From positions 496,001 to 560,000 of the forward strand of contig JBCAQO010000011.1 in NCBI GenBank assembly GCA_039111635.1: a stretch of 64,000 nt of DNA, given 5' to 3'. Shown in pieces: positions 21,591-32,524 of the stretch. The notes under the pieces were generated by a model. The model worked only from the letters and a program-made list of their open reading frames with translations, did no database searches and had not been told where the DNA came from. Origin of the DNA: Heterobasidion occidentale (Eukaryota > Basidiomycota > Agaricomycetes > Russulales > Bondarzewiaceae). The position numbers and the translations under genes are program-made. The first letter of the stretch is position 1, and the number at the start of each line of letters is the position of its first letter.

Positions 21591-23796
21591 GGCGTTCGGT
21601 TGAAGGGTCTGAACAAATGTGTTATAGAAAACGAGCAACAGAATCAATTCTTGCTGAGGTCCACCAGAAGGGGGCAGTTGATATGGATATCTATGACAAT
21701 GTTTTTCAAGGAAGTGACTATATCACTGCAGTTGCAGATGGAAGAATCAAACCAGATGATATGTGTCTCATGTTCTCTATTGATGGAGCTTAGCTATATA
21801 CGCTAAAGGCCTCCGACTGTTGGCTCTACATCTGGATTGTTTTAGATCGTGCACCGGGACAGCGATACAAGAAGAAGTTTGTACTGCCTGATGGGTTCAT
21901 TCCTGGTCCTAACAAGCCTAAAATCCTCAACTCTTTCATCTATCCTGGATTGTATCATATTGCAGCAGTTACAACTGAAGGCCTGAAAATCTGGGATGCT
22001 GCTCGAGACCACACACATATCTCTAATCTATTTCTCATCTTTGCAATGGCCGATACTCCTGGCATGTCTCAGCTCGATGAGCAGGTTGGCCATGGTGGTG
22101 GATCAGGATGTCGCCTTTACTGTGGTTTGAAAGGGTGCCACAAGCCAAATCAATCTTATTACTATCCAGCGCTGCAGAAACCCAATAACTATGCTGTCCA
22201 GGGCTGTGATCATGCTGATGTTAACCCTCAATCATTTAATGCTTCAGCTGCAGATATTCACCAGCGGTATGCACAAGTGTCTAATTTATATAGCAGTGAT
22301 CCTGACCTACTTTCATTATATTTTAGATACCTTTCTAATCTTTCTCTTGTCATCACATCACAAAATCAGACACAATTCAAAAAGCGGCGTCTTGAAACAG
22401 GTTTATCAGGCCCATCAATTTTCAGTGGCTTACCCTCAGACAATATCCTTTCCATTCCTTCCTGCTTTCCTACCGACCTTATGCATCTTGTGTCACTCAA
22501 TCTTCCTGATCTTTTTGTGAATCTCTGGCGTAGAACATTAACATGTGGCACAAGTGACAGTGTCACTACCTGGGATTGGGCTGTTCTAGGTGTTCCTGAA
22601 ACTTGGGAAGCTCATGGCAAGGATATAGAAAATGCTTTACCATATCTCCCTGGATCATTTGATTGCCCACCTCGCAATCCAGCAGAAAAGATATCTAATG
22701 GGTATAAAGCTTGGAAATTCTTGACCTGGATCTTTGGAATGGGACCAGCACTTCTAGAGGGCATTCTTCCTGACAAGTATTACAGGAACTTTTGCAAGCT
22801 TGTTCGAGGCATTCACATTCTTCATCAATATTCAATCACTAGGGCAGATTTGCGAATTGCTTATGTTCTGCTTCTTGAGTTTTCCACAGAGTTTGAGACT
22901 TTGTACTGTCAACGTAGGACAGATCGTCTTCACTTTGTTCATCATGCTATTCATCAAGTAGGACATCTTGCTCGTGATGTTGTGCGGACAGGCCCTCCTG
23001 GATACTCGACACAGTGGCCAATGGAGCGCACTATTGGTGATCTTACTTCCCAAATCCGTCAGCCATCTAAACCTTATGCCAACCTCTCTCAACGAGGGCT
23101 TCGTGCAGCTCAAGTTAATGCTCTTATTGCTATGCTTCCTGAGCTAGATACAAGAGAAAAGCCCTTACTCCCTCGACACTCACAAGACGAAGGCGACAGT
23201 TATGTGCTATTGCCAGCAACAGATAATGCGGCACGGTCAGTTTCTCCTAGGGCAGCTATAGCAATGCGATCATTTCTGGTTGATATGGGTACAAAGAATG
23301 CTGAACAAGTTCAGAATTGGAAACCCTCAATTACACGTTGGGCTCGATTGCGTCTTCCAAATGGGCAAATAGCTCGAACACTCTGGAAGGAGAAGATGAA
23401 GCCTCTAAACAAGCTTAGAATATCAAGAAATGTCAAGGTGAGTACACTTATTTTTGGCCTTGCATCTTTCTAACATATGATTAGATTTCTATGCTAGACG
23501 GAGTACATTTTGCTGAAGTCCAATATTACTTCATTCTGAGAGTCAATCAAGTGGCCAAAACTCTTGCCTTGGTATCAATATATGATTCTCCTGATCCTAT
23601 AAGACTCCAAAACTCGTTTCACACTAATATATCATGCACATATACAGGGGAGGCTGGGCTATATGTGATTGATATCAAAGATATTCAATCTGTGGTTGCA
23701 ATGATTCCTAGGCAGGGCAGATTCTTTGTGGTTGAGAAGATGGGATTAGATATAGCACATTTAGGTGGTGCTGAAGAAAATGTAGAGGTGGAATGA
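21591..23796 (+). pseudogene. CACTA (Tnp2-type) transposase, 3' part
   Basis: This continues the gene split at 8908. The joined frame restores the Tnp2 block order: FHTLPVGPQLQAAWR, GRIKPDDMCLMFSIDGA, KASDCWLYIWIV, VLPDGFIPGPNKPK, FAMADTPGMSQLDEQVGHGG, CRLYCGLKGCHK, DLMHLVSLNLPDLFVNLW. A TAG at 21791-21793 stands where family members have Gln after DGA. The last intron is 23438-23484, and the final exon (23485-23796) carries FAEVQYYF, IQSVVAMIP and FFVVEKMGLD. The coding part is otherwise long and open, so the gene decayed little before or after the Gypsy insertion. It would have encoded the transposase of the surrounding CACTA element. Confidence 0.88.
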
Positions 23797-23937
23797 TGTT
23801 TTTTGCCTAGCAATGTTGAATCACTATGCTCTTATTAAATTTTCTTATTGAGCAACTCCAGAAGTGCTATAAAATATGAGACCCCATAGCTTGTCTCAAA
23901 ACATGAAAAGAAAGAGCATCTGTAATACATAAATAGG

Positions 23938-24995
23938 CTATAAAACAGCTTGTGCAAGTATGAGTAATTAGGTGTTAGGTCGGAGACCTATCACGTGCAC
24001 CGATGCACGAAGGGGTCCCTAGGCTAAACCTCCACTGGTTCGTATAGTCGTAGACTCCAATGGATAAAGACGATGGATCGTCTTTGGGCTCTTTCGAGGA
24101 ACTCGGGGTCGTTGTCGGCTTTGTTCTCGAATAGATTGAGAAGGTGATCTTCGAGGTCTTCTCGATGATGAGGAGGAACCGGATGATCTTCTCCTGTCCA
24201 ACAGATGACACGAGGGGGTGTCCAACTGAGAACGCGGAAGGCAGCTAGTCCGGTATAGAAGCGGATGAGTAGAGGGAGGGAGGGAAGGGAGACGAGTCCA
24301 GTGCTTCGTCAGACCGTGTAAGGAGTTTCTCAGATCTGACAGAGATCACGAAGCGTGGGCTAGGAAGGTAGCCAGACGCCGGGTGCAGTGCAGAGATCGA
24401 GTGTATTACAGGTGAACGAGCTGAGCTTCTTAGAAGCTCATCTCGGCTATTTACGTACAGAAGTGTCTAGGGCAGGATCAAGATCTGGTCCGTGCGCTTC
24501 TTAGGTACCGAAGTCAACGATCGAGATCCGTAAGCTAGAATACCTCATCGACCTGCCATATAACCAAATATAGTAATCCGATCACTAATGTCCATCCACA
24601 TCTTTGATCGATCAAGAACCAGGAACGGGGGTCAGGAACCAATGTCTGTCCACATCAAGAATCAGGAACTAGAAGTCAGCGTTCATGCGTTAGCATGTAA
24701 ATGATAAGGAGTCATGGAGAGTGGTCCGAGTCTGCAGCAAGTCCGAAGCACTTGACCAGCCCATCCATTCACGTGCGAAGCACGTGTTAGGACGCGGTCC
24801 TAACATTAGGCTTGTCATCGAGACAAAGTATGTCAGTATAGTTGAGGAAGACACCAGCTCATAAAACAGCTTGCGCGAGTACGAGTAATCAGGCTTGTCA
24901 TCAAGATGAAGTGTGTTGGTGTAGTTGAGGAAGACACCAGCTCACAAAACCGCTTGTGCAAGTACAAGTAATCAGGCTTGTCATCAAGACAAAGT
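23938..24995 (+). repeat. 83-bp subterminal tandem repeat of the CACTA element
   Basis: Nearly three units with period 83 (for example 24861 and 24944) share AAAACAGCTTGTGCAAGTA and AATCAGGCTTGTCATC. The first unit is cut by the solo LTR at 23973. Tandem subterminal repeats downstream of the transposase are typical of CACTA elements. Confidence 0.75.
23973..24805. mobile_element. Solo LTR (family T) with TTAGG target duplication
   Basis: 833 bp beginning TGTTAGG and ending CCTAACA, flanked by TTAGG at 23968-23972 and 24806-24810. Removing it and one TTAGG rejoins an 83-bp repeat unit. No internal coding part remains, so this is an LTR-LTR recombination product. A weak TATA-like signal suggests minus orientation. 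Confidence 0.85.
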
Positions 24996-25129
24996 GTGTC
25001 GGTGCACTGCCTCTACATGCCCGCCACCTCTGCACACCCACCAACTCTGCACACCCACCGCCTTTGCATGCCCACTGCCTTTGCACACCTGCCAACTCTG
25101 TACGCCCACCACCTCTGCATGCTCACCGC
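24996..25129 (+). repeat. 17-bp tandem array, left part
   Basis: Units of the type CCACCTCTGCACACCCA repeat with period 17. The array breaks at 25129 and resumes at 28937, showing that the two insertions between are later arrivals. Confidence 0.75.
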
Positions 25130-26210
25130 TGATACGCTAGAGGTGGCTCTAAGTGCCGAGCACAACACCAAAACAACCTCTAATGCAAAGGGGTGCTGGA
25201 GCTAGTATCTGATACACAAGGAATCGTTAGTTAGGACCTGAGAAAGCGAGGGCGCACTGTAGAGTAATGAGGAGGGTAAGATTAAAGCGCCCGAACGGTT
25301 TCGGGACTGCACCAACCACTGACCGAATGTTCGGTCGGTCGAGTCGGGTCGAGGAGTCGATCTGTGACAAGAAGGTAGTGTCGCTACCGACAACTACGTG
25401 CTTCAAGAGCCACATGGGACTCTGACAATATATGGGAGGACAAGGGGTACGAGCGAAGAGACGAGTACGAACGCGAACGAGGCCGAACGACGAGGATGAC
25501 AAGTTTCCCGAAGTTGACGAAGACAATTTCTATGGTTGAGACGAGTGTGAATGAGCTCTGAACTGTGGGGTGCGAAAACTGCTTTATTCCAGAGTTGCAT
25601 GTAGGTTTTTATAGTAGACTGAGCCCCTAAGTAAAATATCGACCAAGAAATGAGAGTAGATGTCGAATGGGCGCCAAGCCATAGCGCACAGAGAAGATAA
25701 GAAGGTAGGTGAGATGTCCATATGGGTTCCGAAGGTGATAAGGTAAAAGTTAATCAGCGATGGCAAAATCCCGAACGTTCAGGATCCGTCGCCTGAGCGT
25801 AGGTAGCAGGAACAGGCGTTGGAGAACCAATGAAAGTAAAGAAGAAGTAACGTACGACCAGGGTGGCCAAGTAATGGTGCAAGATCACATTTGGCCGACC
25901 ATGTGGAAGTCGGGAAGATAAGCGATAAGGACCGACTGACTCACGGAGCACATCGGCCGACATGGAATACTGGCTCCGATCTTGTAAACACCTATCGTAA
26001 CGCTCCTGTACGGTTATGGTAAGTATGTGAAGTGTGGGCGAACTGACCCAAGTGCTGCCGAGCGTCCTTCGGTGGCTTGCGGTTGGTCGGGTAGGGACCG
26101 ACCATGTTCGGTGCAGTCGGCGTCTTCGGTACTCGTCTAGCGTTGTTCGGTATCTCCCCAAAGCTTCCCGAATACCTCCCTCGGACCCTAGCGCGGGTGC
26201 ATGCTCATTA
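25130..26210 (-). mobile_element. Solo LTR (family S, copy 2)
   Basis: 1,081 bp, closely similar along its length to 12871-13938. It starts TGATACG, ends TCATTA, and is flanked by CCGC on both sides (25126-25129 and 26211-26214). It sits exactly at the left tip of the element at 26214. On the minus strand it contains a TATAAAAACC box and a polyadenylation-like signal. Confidence 0.8.
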
Positions 26211-26213
26211 CCG

Positions 26214-28936
26214 CCCAGTCAAAAGTCAGTTGAGGCAGATCGAGGCAGATATAAGCAGAAATAGGCAGAAGTAGGCATACACAGGCAGATCAATTCACAG
26301 ATATTAAAATAGATTACTAATACTGGAAACACTGCGACAAACATGAGATTATATATGTACTCAGCTGTCTTTCGCAAACACTGGAAGTGCAAAAGTCGTG
26401 AAACACAATACTTTGTCGAAATTTGTCATGACACGTCCAGATTGCCTGTTTCAAATCTTTCTGTCCAAGTCACTCTTTTGAATGAAAATGAGATTTTTGA
26501 ATATATTTATGAAATTTAAGCACGGGTATAGTAACATAAAGTACAAACAAATACACAAGAAGGGCTGAGTGCACGTGGGCGGTGCGAGCAGCAAAACACG
26601 TGGGAGGTAGGTGGGCTGGAGGTGGAGGCGCAGTTGGCGGCATGCACGTGCGCGATGCGAGCAGTAGGAAGCGTGGGCGAACACGGTCCGGAGGCAGAGG
26701 CGGTAGGCGGAGAGGTGTGTGCGGTGCCAGCAGCAGCAGCAGGCATGGGCAGTGGGCGGTGGGTGGTCAGGAGACAGGAGGCTTGCGTTTTTACGGGCAG
26801 CAGAGGCGGCGAGTGCGTGGGCAATGCGGGCGACCGGACACAAGGGTGGTGGACGGTCTGGAGGCGGAGGCGGAAGCGAAGGAGGGGCAGCATCGTGCAT
26901 GTGCATGGTGCGGACAGCAGAAGCGGCGAGCGTGCGGGCAGCGTAAGCTACAGGAAGGGTGGGAGGTGCGGGCAATAGCAGAGATGTGTGGTGGGCTGTG
27001 TGCGCGTGTGCGGTGCAGTCGACTGGATGCAAGGGTGGTGGGCGGTCTGGAGGCAGAGGTGGAGGCAGAGATGGCGGCGGCGGCGTGCATGCGTGCGCGC
27101 GCGCGATGCGGGGGACAGCAGGGGTTGGTGGTGGGCTGCGTGCGTGTGCGCGTGCGTGTGCGCGTGCGCGTGTGTAGTGCAGGCAACTATATGCAAGGGC
27201 GGTCTGGAGGCGGAGGCGCAATTAGTGTCGGAGTGTGGGCCACACTCTAGCACAAGTCAGTGAGGAAATGGTTGTGATAGTGCGCGTGAGTACAATGCGG
27301 AGAGGTTGTCCACATTGCGATGCAATGGAGAGTCCGGCGCCTGAAGCTGTCTTGTCGTTGTTGGATGTAGTGAGCTGGCGGACTGCTGGCGGTGGCTGGT
27401 AAATTGGCTTTGTTTGACCATATTTGGCCACCACTGTGCCACGTCACTTCACTCCGGTTTTGCCTCAACTTGTAACAGTGCCCGCGCACGCAGAAACAAT
27501 TACATCCATCTCCTCAAAGACGCTGAATTCTCTTACTTCAAGACGTCCACGCCAATCGAGAGGGCTAAGAAAGTGCAATTTCATTGGACACCTCCCAAGA
27601 TCATTCAGGGTATCAGAGCAATCAGCTCTGTCTTTTTGTCATCAATACTGACATCATACTTCTTCGGCTCAACACGGAGGCTTTCCCTCACGCTCGGGAC
27701 AGACACACTGCGTGTGTGTCGGAGGCTGGGCATCAGCAGCGGGTGGAGCATGCGTGCGACCGCTAGCAAGGTGCGTGTGTACATAGATGTGCAAAGTCAC
27801 ACTAGGACGTGCTGCTCGCCCTTCTCTTTCGTGCAGGTGCGGTCTGACACCCTCACTGCTCTCTGGCTCTAACAATCTCGCGCTGGCACACCCACACATT
27901 TGTGCAGGCTCTGCCTTTTGCAGGTCAGTCCCTCTGCTGTGTCCTCGACAGGGATTGAATACAGCCAACAGAGGGCAAGAGCGATAACACCCGCACCCTG
28001 TCCCCGGATGAGCACCAGATCACAGTCTCCACTGGAAAGCAGCTGCTGATGTGCGTCCATCTCCGCCTCTGCTCTCCTTGCCTTGCTTCCTTGCTGACAC
28101 TAATGCGCACATATGCCCGCATGGACAGAGAGAGCACAACACAATGCTTGAGGAGCTGCCAGCACCAGTGCCGCCGATGCCGCAAACATGGACGACAACT
28201 CCACGGTGTCAGGGGTGGTGCTGACTGCCCCCGTGGCATCGCCGCCACCGCCGCTCCTGACTTTATGACCGCCGGTACCATCCTAGGTGCGTAATTGACC
28301 GTCCGTGCCAGTTTTTTACAACATCACTCTATCCCCCTTCGCCTGCCGACTACTCTCCCACATTGCAACATCATCTGCATCGCCCCTCCCACTGCCTTGT
28401 CACCTACATGCTCCCGCACCTCCCACCACTGCCTCCACACCTCCTATTGCCTTATTATCTCTGCATGCCCCCCGCTTCTCCCTGCATCTGATTACCTTTT
28501 GCCCACCTACACCTCCTTCCCCATACAGGGTCTGCTCACCACCCATATTTTGCACCATGCCATTTTCAGTTGCTCTCCGCACTGTCAGAGTATAACAATC
28601 CCAGTCGTTATATCTCCAACTAGTAAGTGGGTGAAGATTTCACTTCTTTCGGGGCAGAGGGGATGGGAATAGTTACGTGTATTAGCCACAAATAAATGTA
28701 TATAAATCAATCTGAATGGATATGAATGGATTTAAAAATATCGGTGTTTTTGGATTATTGAGAATATATTTGAGTTTCAAATAGCCTATATGTGAATCGA
28801 GGGGAATCTACAGCAATGTATTTCACTGGATCTGCCTCAATTTGCCTCTGAAAAAATCTAAATTTTAAGAGGGAGAAAGAGGGAAATCCATTCAAAAAGA
28901 TCCACCTCTATCTCCCTCGACCGACTTTTGACTGGG
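26214..28936. mobile_element. 2.7 kb TIR element (family A, copy 2)
   Basis: Ends are CCCAGTCAAAAGTC on the left and its inverse on the right. Ignoring the solo LTR at its left edge, the flanks are GCTCACCG (25121-25128) and GCTCACCA (28937-28944), a probable 8-bp target duplication with one mismatch. An 8-bp duplication fits hAT-like or KDZ-type elements. It contains a G-rich array (26570-27240) like that at 5281-7345 and about 1.4 kb of sequence (27240-28670) in which I support no gene. It has no transposase and is probably non-autonomous. Confidence 0.7.
26570..27240. repeat. G-rich degenerate array of the family A element
   Basis: Same composition and word set as 5281-7345 (GGCGGAGGCG, GCAAGGGTGGTG, alternating GTGCGCGTGCG near 27128-27180). 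Open frames here are compositional. Confidence 0.8.
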
Positions 28937-29150
28937 GCTCACCACCTCTGCATGCCTGCCATCTCTGCACACCTGCCAACTCTGTACGCCCACCGCCTCT
29001 GCACACTTTCTGACTCTGCACACCCACCACCTCTGTATGCCCACCACCTTTGCATGCCCACCAACTCTGCATGCCCACCGCCTCTGCACTCTTGCCACCT
29101 CTATATTCCGACCATCTCTGCCAATTCACTGCCTCTGCCAATCTACTGTG
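28937..29150 (+). repeat. 17-bp tandem array, right part
   Basis: Continues the array broken at 25129, with units such as CCACCTCTGTATGCCCA, degenerating after 29110. Confidence 0.75.
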
Positions 29151-29306
29151 TCTGCCAATATGTTGCTTTAAATTTCTGATTTTCCATGATTGATTATCTC
29201 TGCTTTCATGCAGCTTACTCTGTTGATCTACAATTCAACAACAAATGAGATAAAACAATCCAGTGAGAACAACCCAACCAAATTTGGTCAGATCTCGATT
29301 TCAACC

Positions 29307-32092
29307 ATGTCACATGATGTGACTGACTTGTGCGTGGCGCGCCCAGCGAGCTCTGACAAGCCATCTCCTTTGACGTCGACTTCCGGATGCGCGGATGACA
29401 TGTATGATCCAAACGGCGCTGATAATTCTATAACCATTCCAGCTCACTCATATGGCCAATCTTCAGCTCTCCAATCTCGTGCCTCCAGCCTTGGGAGGGG
29501 CGGCTCCCCGACGTCGCAGGATTCCCCAATGTCCACGATGTCGACCTCATTTCCTTCTCTCCCCTTTGCAAGCGGCTCGAAACTCGTCGACCAAGCAGAG
29601 ATGCCCGTGCTTTTTCAACCAGCCATTCTGAATCTGCAGAATTCTGGATACAGCTCCAGTCCAACATCCAACATGCCGTCAAATGAGTTTGACTAGCGTC
29701 GTATGCAGCCCCTGCAGGATGTACGAAGCTAGATGAGTATTTCCACTTTTCACCACTGACATACATCTTTAGATATCATATAGTACTTATGTACCGCTGG
29801 GACAAGCCATCGCCTCCGCCAGCGTGCAGGCGCTTGTGCACTGTGGCAACCATGCCTACGCATCGCTTCAATTAGAGAATGTATGGCTCAAACACCAGAT
29901 GGAGGGCATGCAGTGAGCCATTTTTTATCTTCCAATGGAACTTGACTGTGCATCGGGTCTGCAGGCTCCTTTTTTCGAGGCTTTATCCTACCGTTTCTGA
30001 GCCGAACCGGCTCGACTCTTCCACTCTCGGCTCTTCTGTACCTGTCCCATCCTCACGACCACCTTCTCGTGCGACGCCGTTCATCAAGTCCAACCAGCTG
30101 CATCCCTTGTTGCGCCGAAATACCCCTGCACCAAACACGATCAACCTTGATGACAGTAGCGATGAAGATGAAGACGATGCTGACGAAGACGACATGGACC
30201 AAGACAGTCGCCAACATGTGAAACCGAACGAACCTGAATTATACTGGAAGAAGCGGACATGGATGGAAGCCCTAGAGAAGAGACGCATCGTTGCGGATCC
30301 GGACGCGGTACCTGGCAAGAAGGGCGGTTCTCGCGCAGCACAAGGGATCAATGTCAGTCTTCTTTTCATTGTCGATGACGAAGGTGAGGCAATCACTGGG
30401 CACGAAGGAACCAGGATGCGTGGTTACGCTCGGACTATCTGGCAAGGCTGGCTCGACAACAGTGTTGCTCCGCTTAAGTGGTGCAATCTTCCCAACGACC
30501 TCAGCCTCTCTTTTCGGGCTGCCATGGAGTCATGCTTTCCGTTGCTCAAGTTATGCAAAGATGGATGGAAGTCCTTGTACATTGGCACACAGAACTACTC
30601 ATCTTGGCTTGGAGAAGCTGGTCGAAGGGAACTACTGCATGCCAAGCTGGGCATGATCAAGCCGGAGGACGAAGACATACGTGCTGGGCTCGCAGTCGCT
30701 GATCTGCACATCACATGCAAGCGTAAGAAAAATGTGAACGGCAGCAGCAACCGCCCAGCAAAGCAGTCTAGGCTTGTACCAACTGAGGATCAACTACTCG
30801 ACGACACGGCACTTGCTGAGATGCGCAATTATCCTCCTGTCCCATGCTCTGCTGTCGGTGCCCCCTCGCCAGCTCTTGCAACTGCGCCCGCACCCGCTCT
30901 TGCAACCGCACCCGTTCTCGCGCCCACACCCGTTCTTGCAACCATGCCTGTTCTCGCGCCCACACCCATTCTCGCGCTTGCGCCCACTCTCGCGCTCACG
31001 CCCACTCTCACGCCCACGCCCGCTCTCACGCTCACAACCACGCCAGTGCTTGCAACCGTGTCCGCTCTTGCGCCCACGCCCGCTCTCGCGCTCGCAACCG
31101 TGCCAGTGCTCACAACTGCGTCTGCTCTCGCAACTACGCCAGCTCTTGCAACCACGCCAGCTCTCGCAACCGCACCGGCGCTCGCAACTGCGCCAGCTCT
31201 CGCAGCACCTCTGATTGTGAGTGCGTTCATATTCGAAAAAGACACACTGCTAATATACTTTCTTAGATATTTACCGATCCCTTGTGAGTGAATTTTGCTC
31301 TATCGAGCAGCCCCTTTGTATTGTATTGACAAATTTCTTTGCAGTGCCGGCCTCGGTCATTGTCTGGAGTCGCCAATGTGGCCACTTTCTCCAGCATTGA
31401 CGGCCGACCCAACACTGCACGAGGCACTCGTCAAGACAACAACTGCAATCGCCCTCCAGAATCTGCTTCCCTCCTTGACAATTGCATCGACCGAGCAAGT
31501 CTCCGATCCCACCACAACTCCAGATACAACAACCGCAATGTCTGTGGATGATGTAGATGCACCCCCCACTCCCTTCTCGGAGCAGGAGATCTGCTCAAAT
31601 GGTATATTTCTATGCTTGCACTTACTGTTCTTTACTGATATTCTGTGCACCCAGATGACGGCATGACTTCTACAACAGCGCCAGCTGGATCCTCTAGTTC
31701 CTCCACTAGCCAGATCCCTTCAACATCCACTGCATCTGAACCACTCGAACCATCTTCGCCAACAGACGGCAAGCAATCTCTGTCGAGCGTGAAGGGGAAT
31801 GGGAAGAAGGTGCGCAAGTGGAACCCAGGCAAGAAGAACACCACCGAGTATGTGTGATTGAGAACCTTCCTTTCATGCTCGCTGATAACTTAACTATAGG
31901 AATATATGTGCCCGAGAGTGGAAGACACTGTACCCCAATGCAGGGAGACAGGAGTTCACAGAGCATTGGGCTGCACTCAACAAGGATGAGAAGAAGGTAT
32001 TGTTATATTCCTCTCGTACAAACATATCTAATCGCTTCATTCTACAGCGCTACAAGCAGATGGAGCATGATGCGGCAGCATCCACAGCGTAG
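29307..32092 (+). CDS. Eight-exon gene of unknown function in the transposon nest (one internal TAG)
   Basis: Eight exons join with consistent phases: 29307-29720, 29773-29912, 29965-31216, 31267-31283, 31345-31601, 31655-31847, 31900-31996 and 32048-32092, 805 codons in all. Only one codon breaks it, TAG at 29694-29696, which could derive from CAG. The N-terminal part is Ser-rich. The middle has an acidic run (DDSSDEDEDDADEDD) and a segment WKKRTWMEAL...YARTIWQGWL...FRAAMESCFPLLKLC...NYSSWL. I believe this segment recurs in mushroom hypothetical proteins linked to repeats, but I cannot name the family. A long Ala/Thr/Pro/Leu repeat follows (30880-31215). The C terminus (REWKTLYP...HWAALNKDEKKRYKQME) resembles an HMG box half. 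It may be transposon cargo. Confidence 0.6.
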
Positions 32093-32229
32093 TCGGAGAT
32101 GCTCTTGCGTCTGGATCTGCACGTCGACAGCAGCGACCGTGGTTTGGATAGGTCAGTGCCAGGGCATAGGCGGGCGATGGTTAGGCGATTGATGAGCAGT
32201 GACGGAGGAAGGCGGAGCGGTGGCATGGC

Positions 32230-32524
32230 ATGATCGGCATAGACTAGGTTGTACATTCCACACGAATCGATATGAATGGATCCCAATGGATCTGAATGGT
32301 TTTAAATGGATTCAAATGGATTCAAATGGATTCAAAAAGGCCCGGTTTTCATTTTTCGAAAAAAAAACCTCAGCCAATGTAAAAATAAACCTGAATCTAT
32401 GCCAATTGATCCCCCTCGATCTGCCTATAAAAAGTCTAAAATTTAAGAGGGAGACCGATTCAATCCCATTCATATAGATTCGCCTATATCTGCCTCTATT
32501 TGCCTCGACTGACTTTTGACTGGG
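32230..32524. mobile_element. Right end of a family A TIR element
   Basis: Homologous to the right end of the element at 26214-28936. It has GGATTCAAATGGATTCAAA-type steps, AATTTAAGAGGGAGA near 32445, and the terminus GACTTTTGACTGGG at 32511-32524. It is probably the far end of the element that starts at 4944, but matching target duplications are missing. Confidence 0.65.

Noticed and set aside
26451..27263. Long frames in the second G-rich array
   Set aside because: Same compositional effect as at 5281-7345.
30768..31266. Overlapping frames in the Ala/Thr/Pro repeat
   Set aside because: Shadows of the repeat domain of the eight-exon gene; only one frame agrees with its splice phases.
4944..32524. 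One giant family A element spanning the whole nest
   Set aside because: The two ends are homologous and correctly oriented, but their flanks do not match as a target duplication, so I left them as separate ends.
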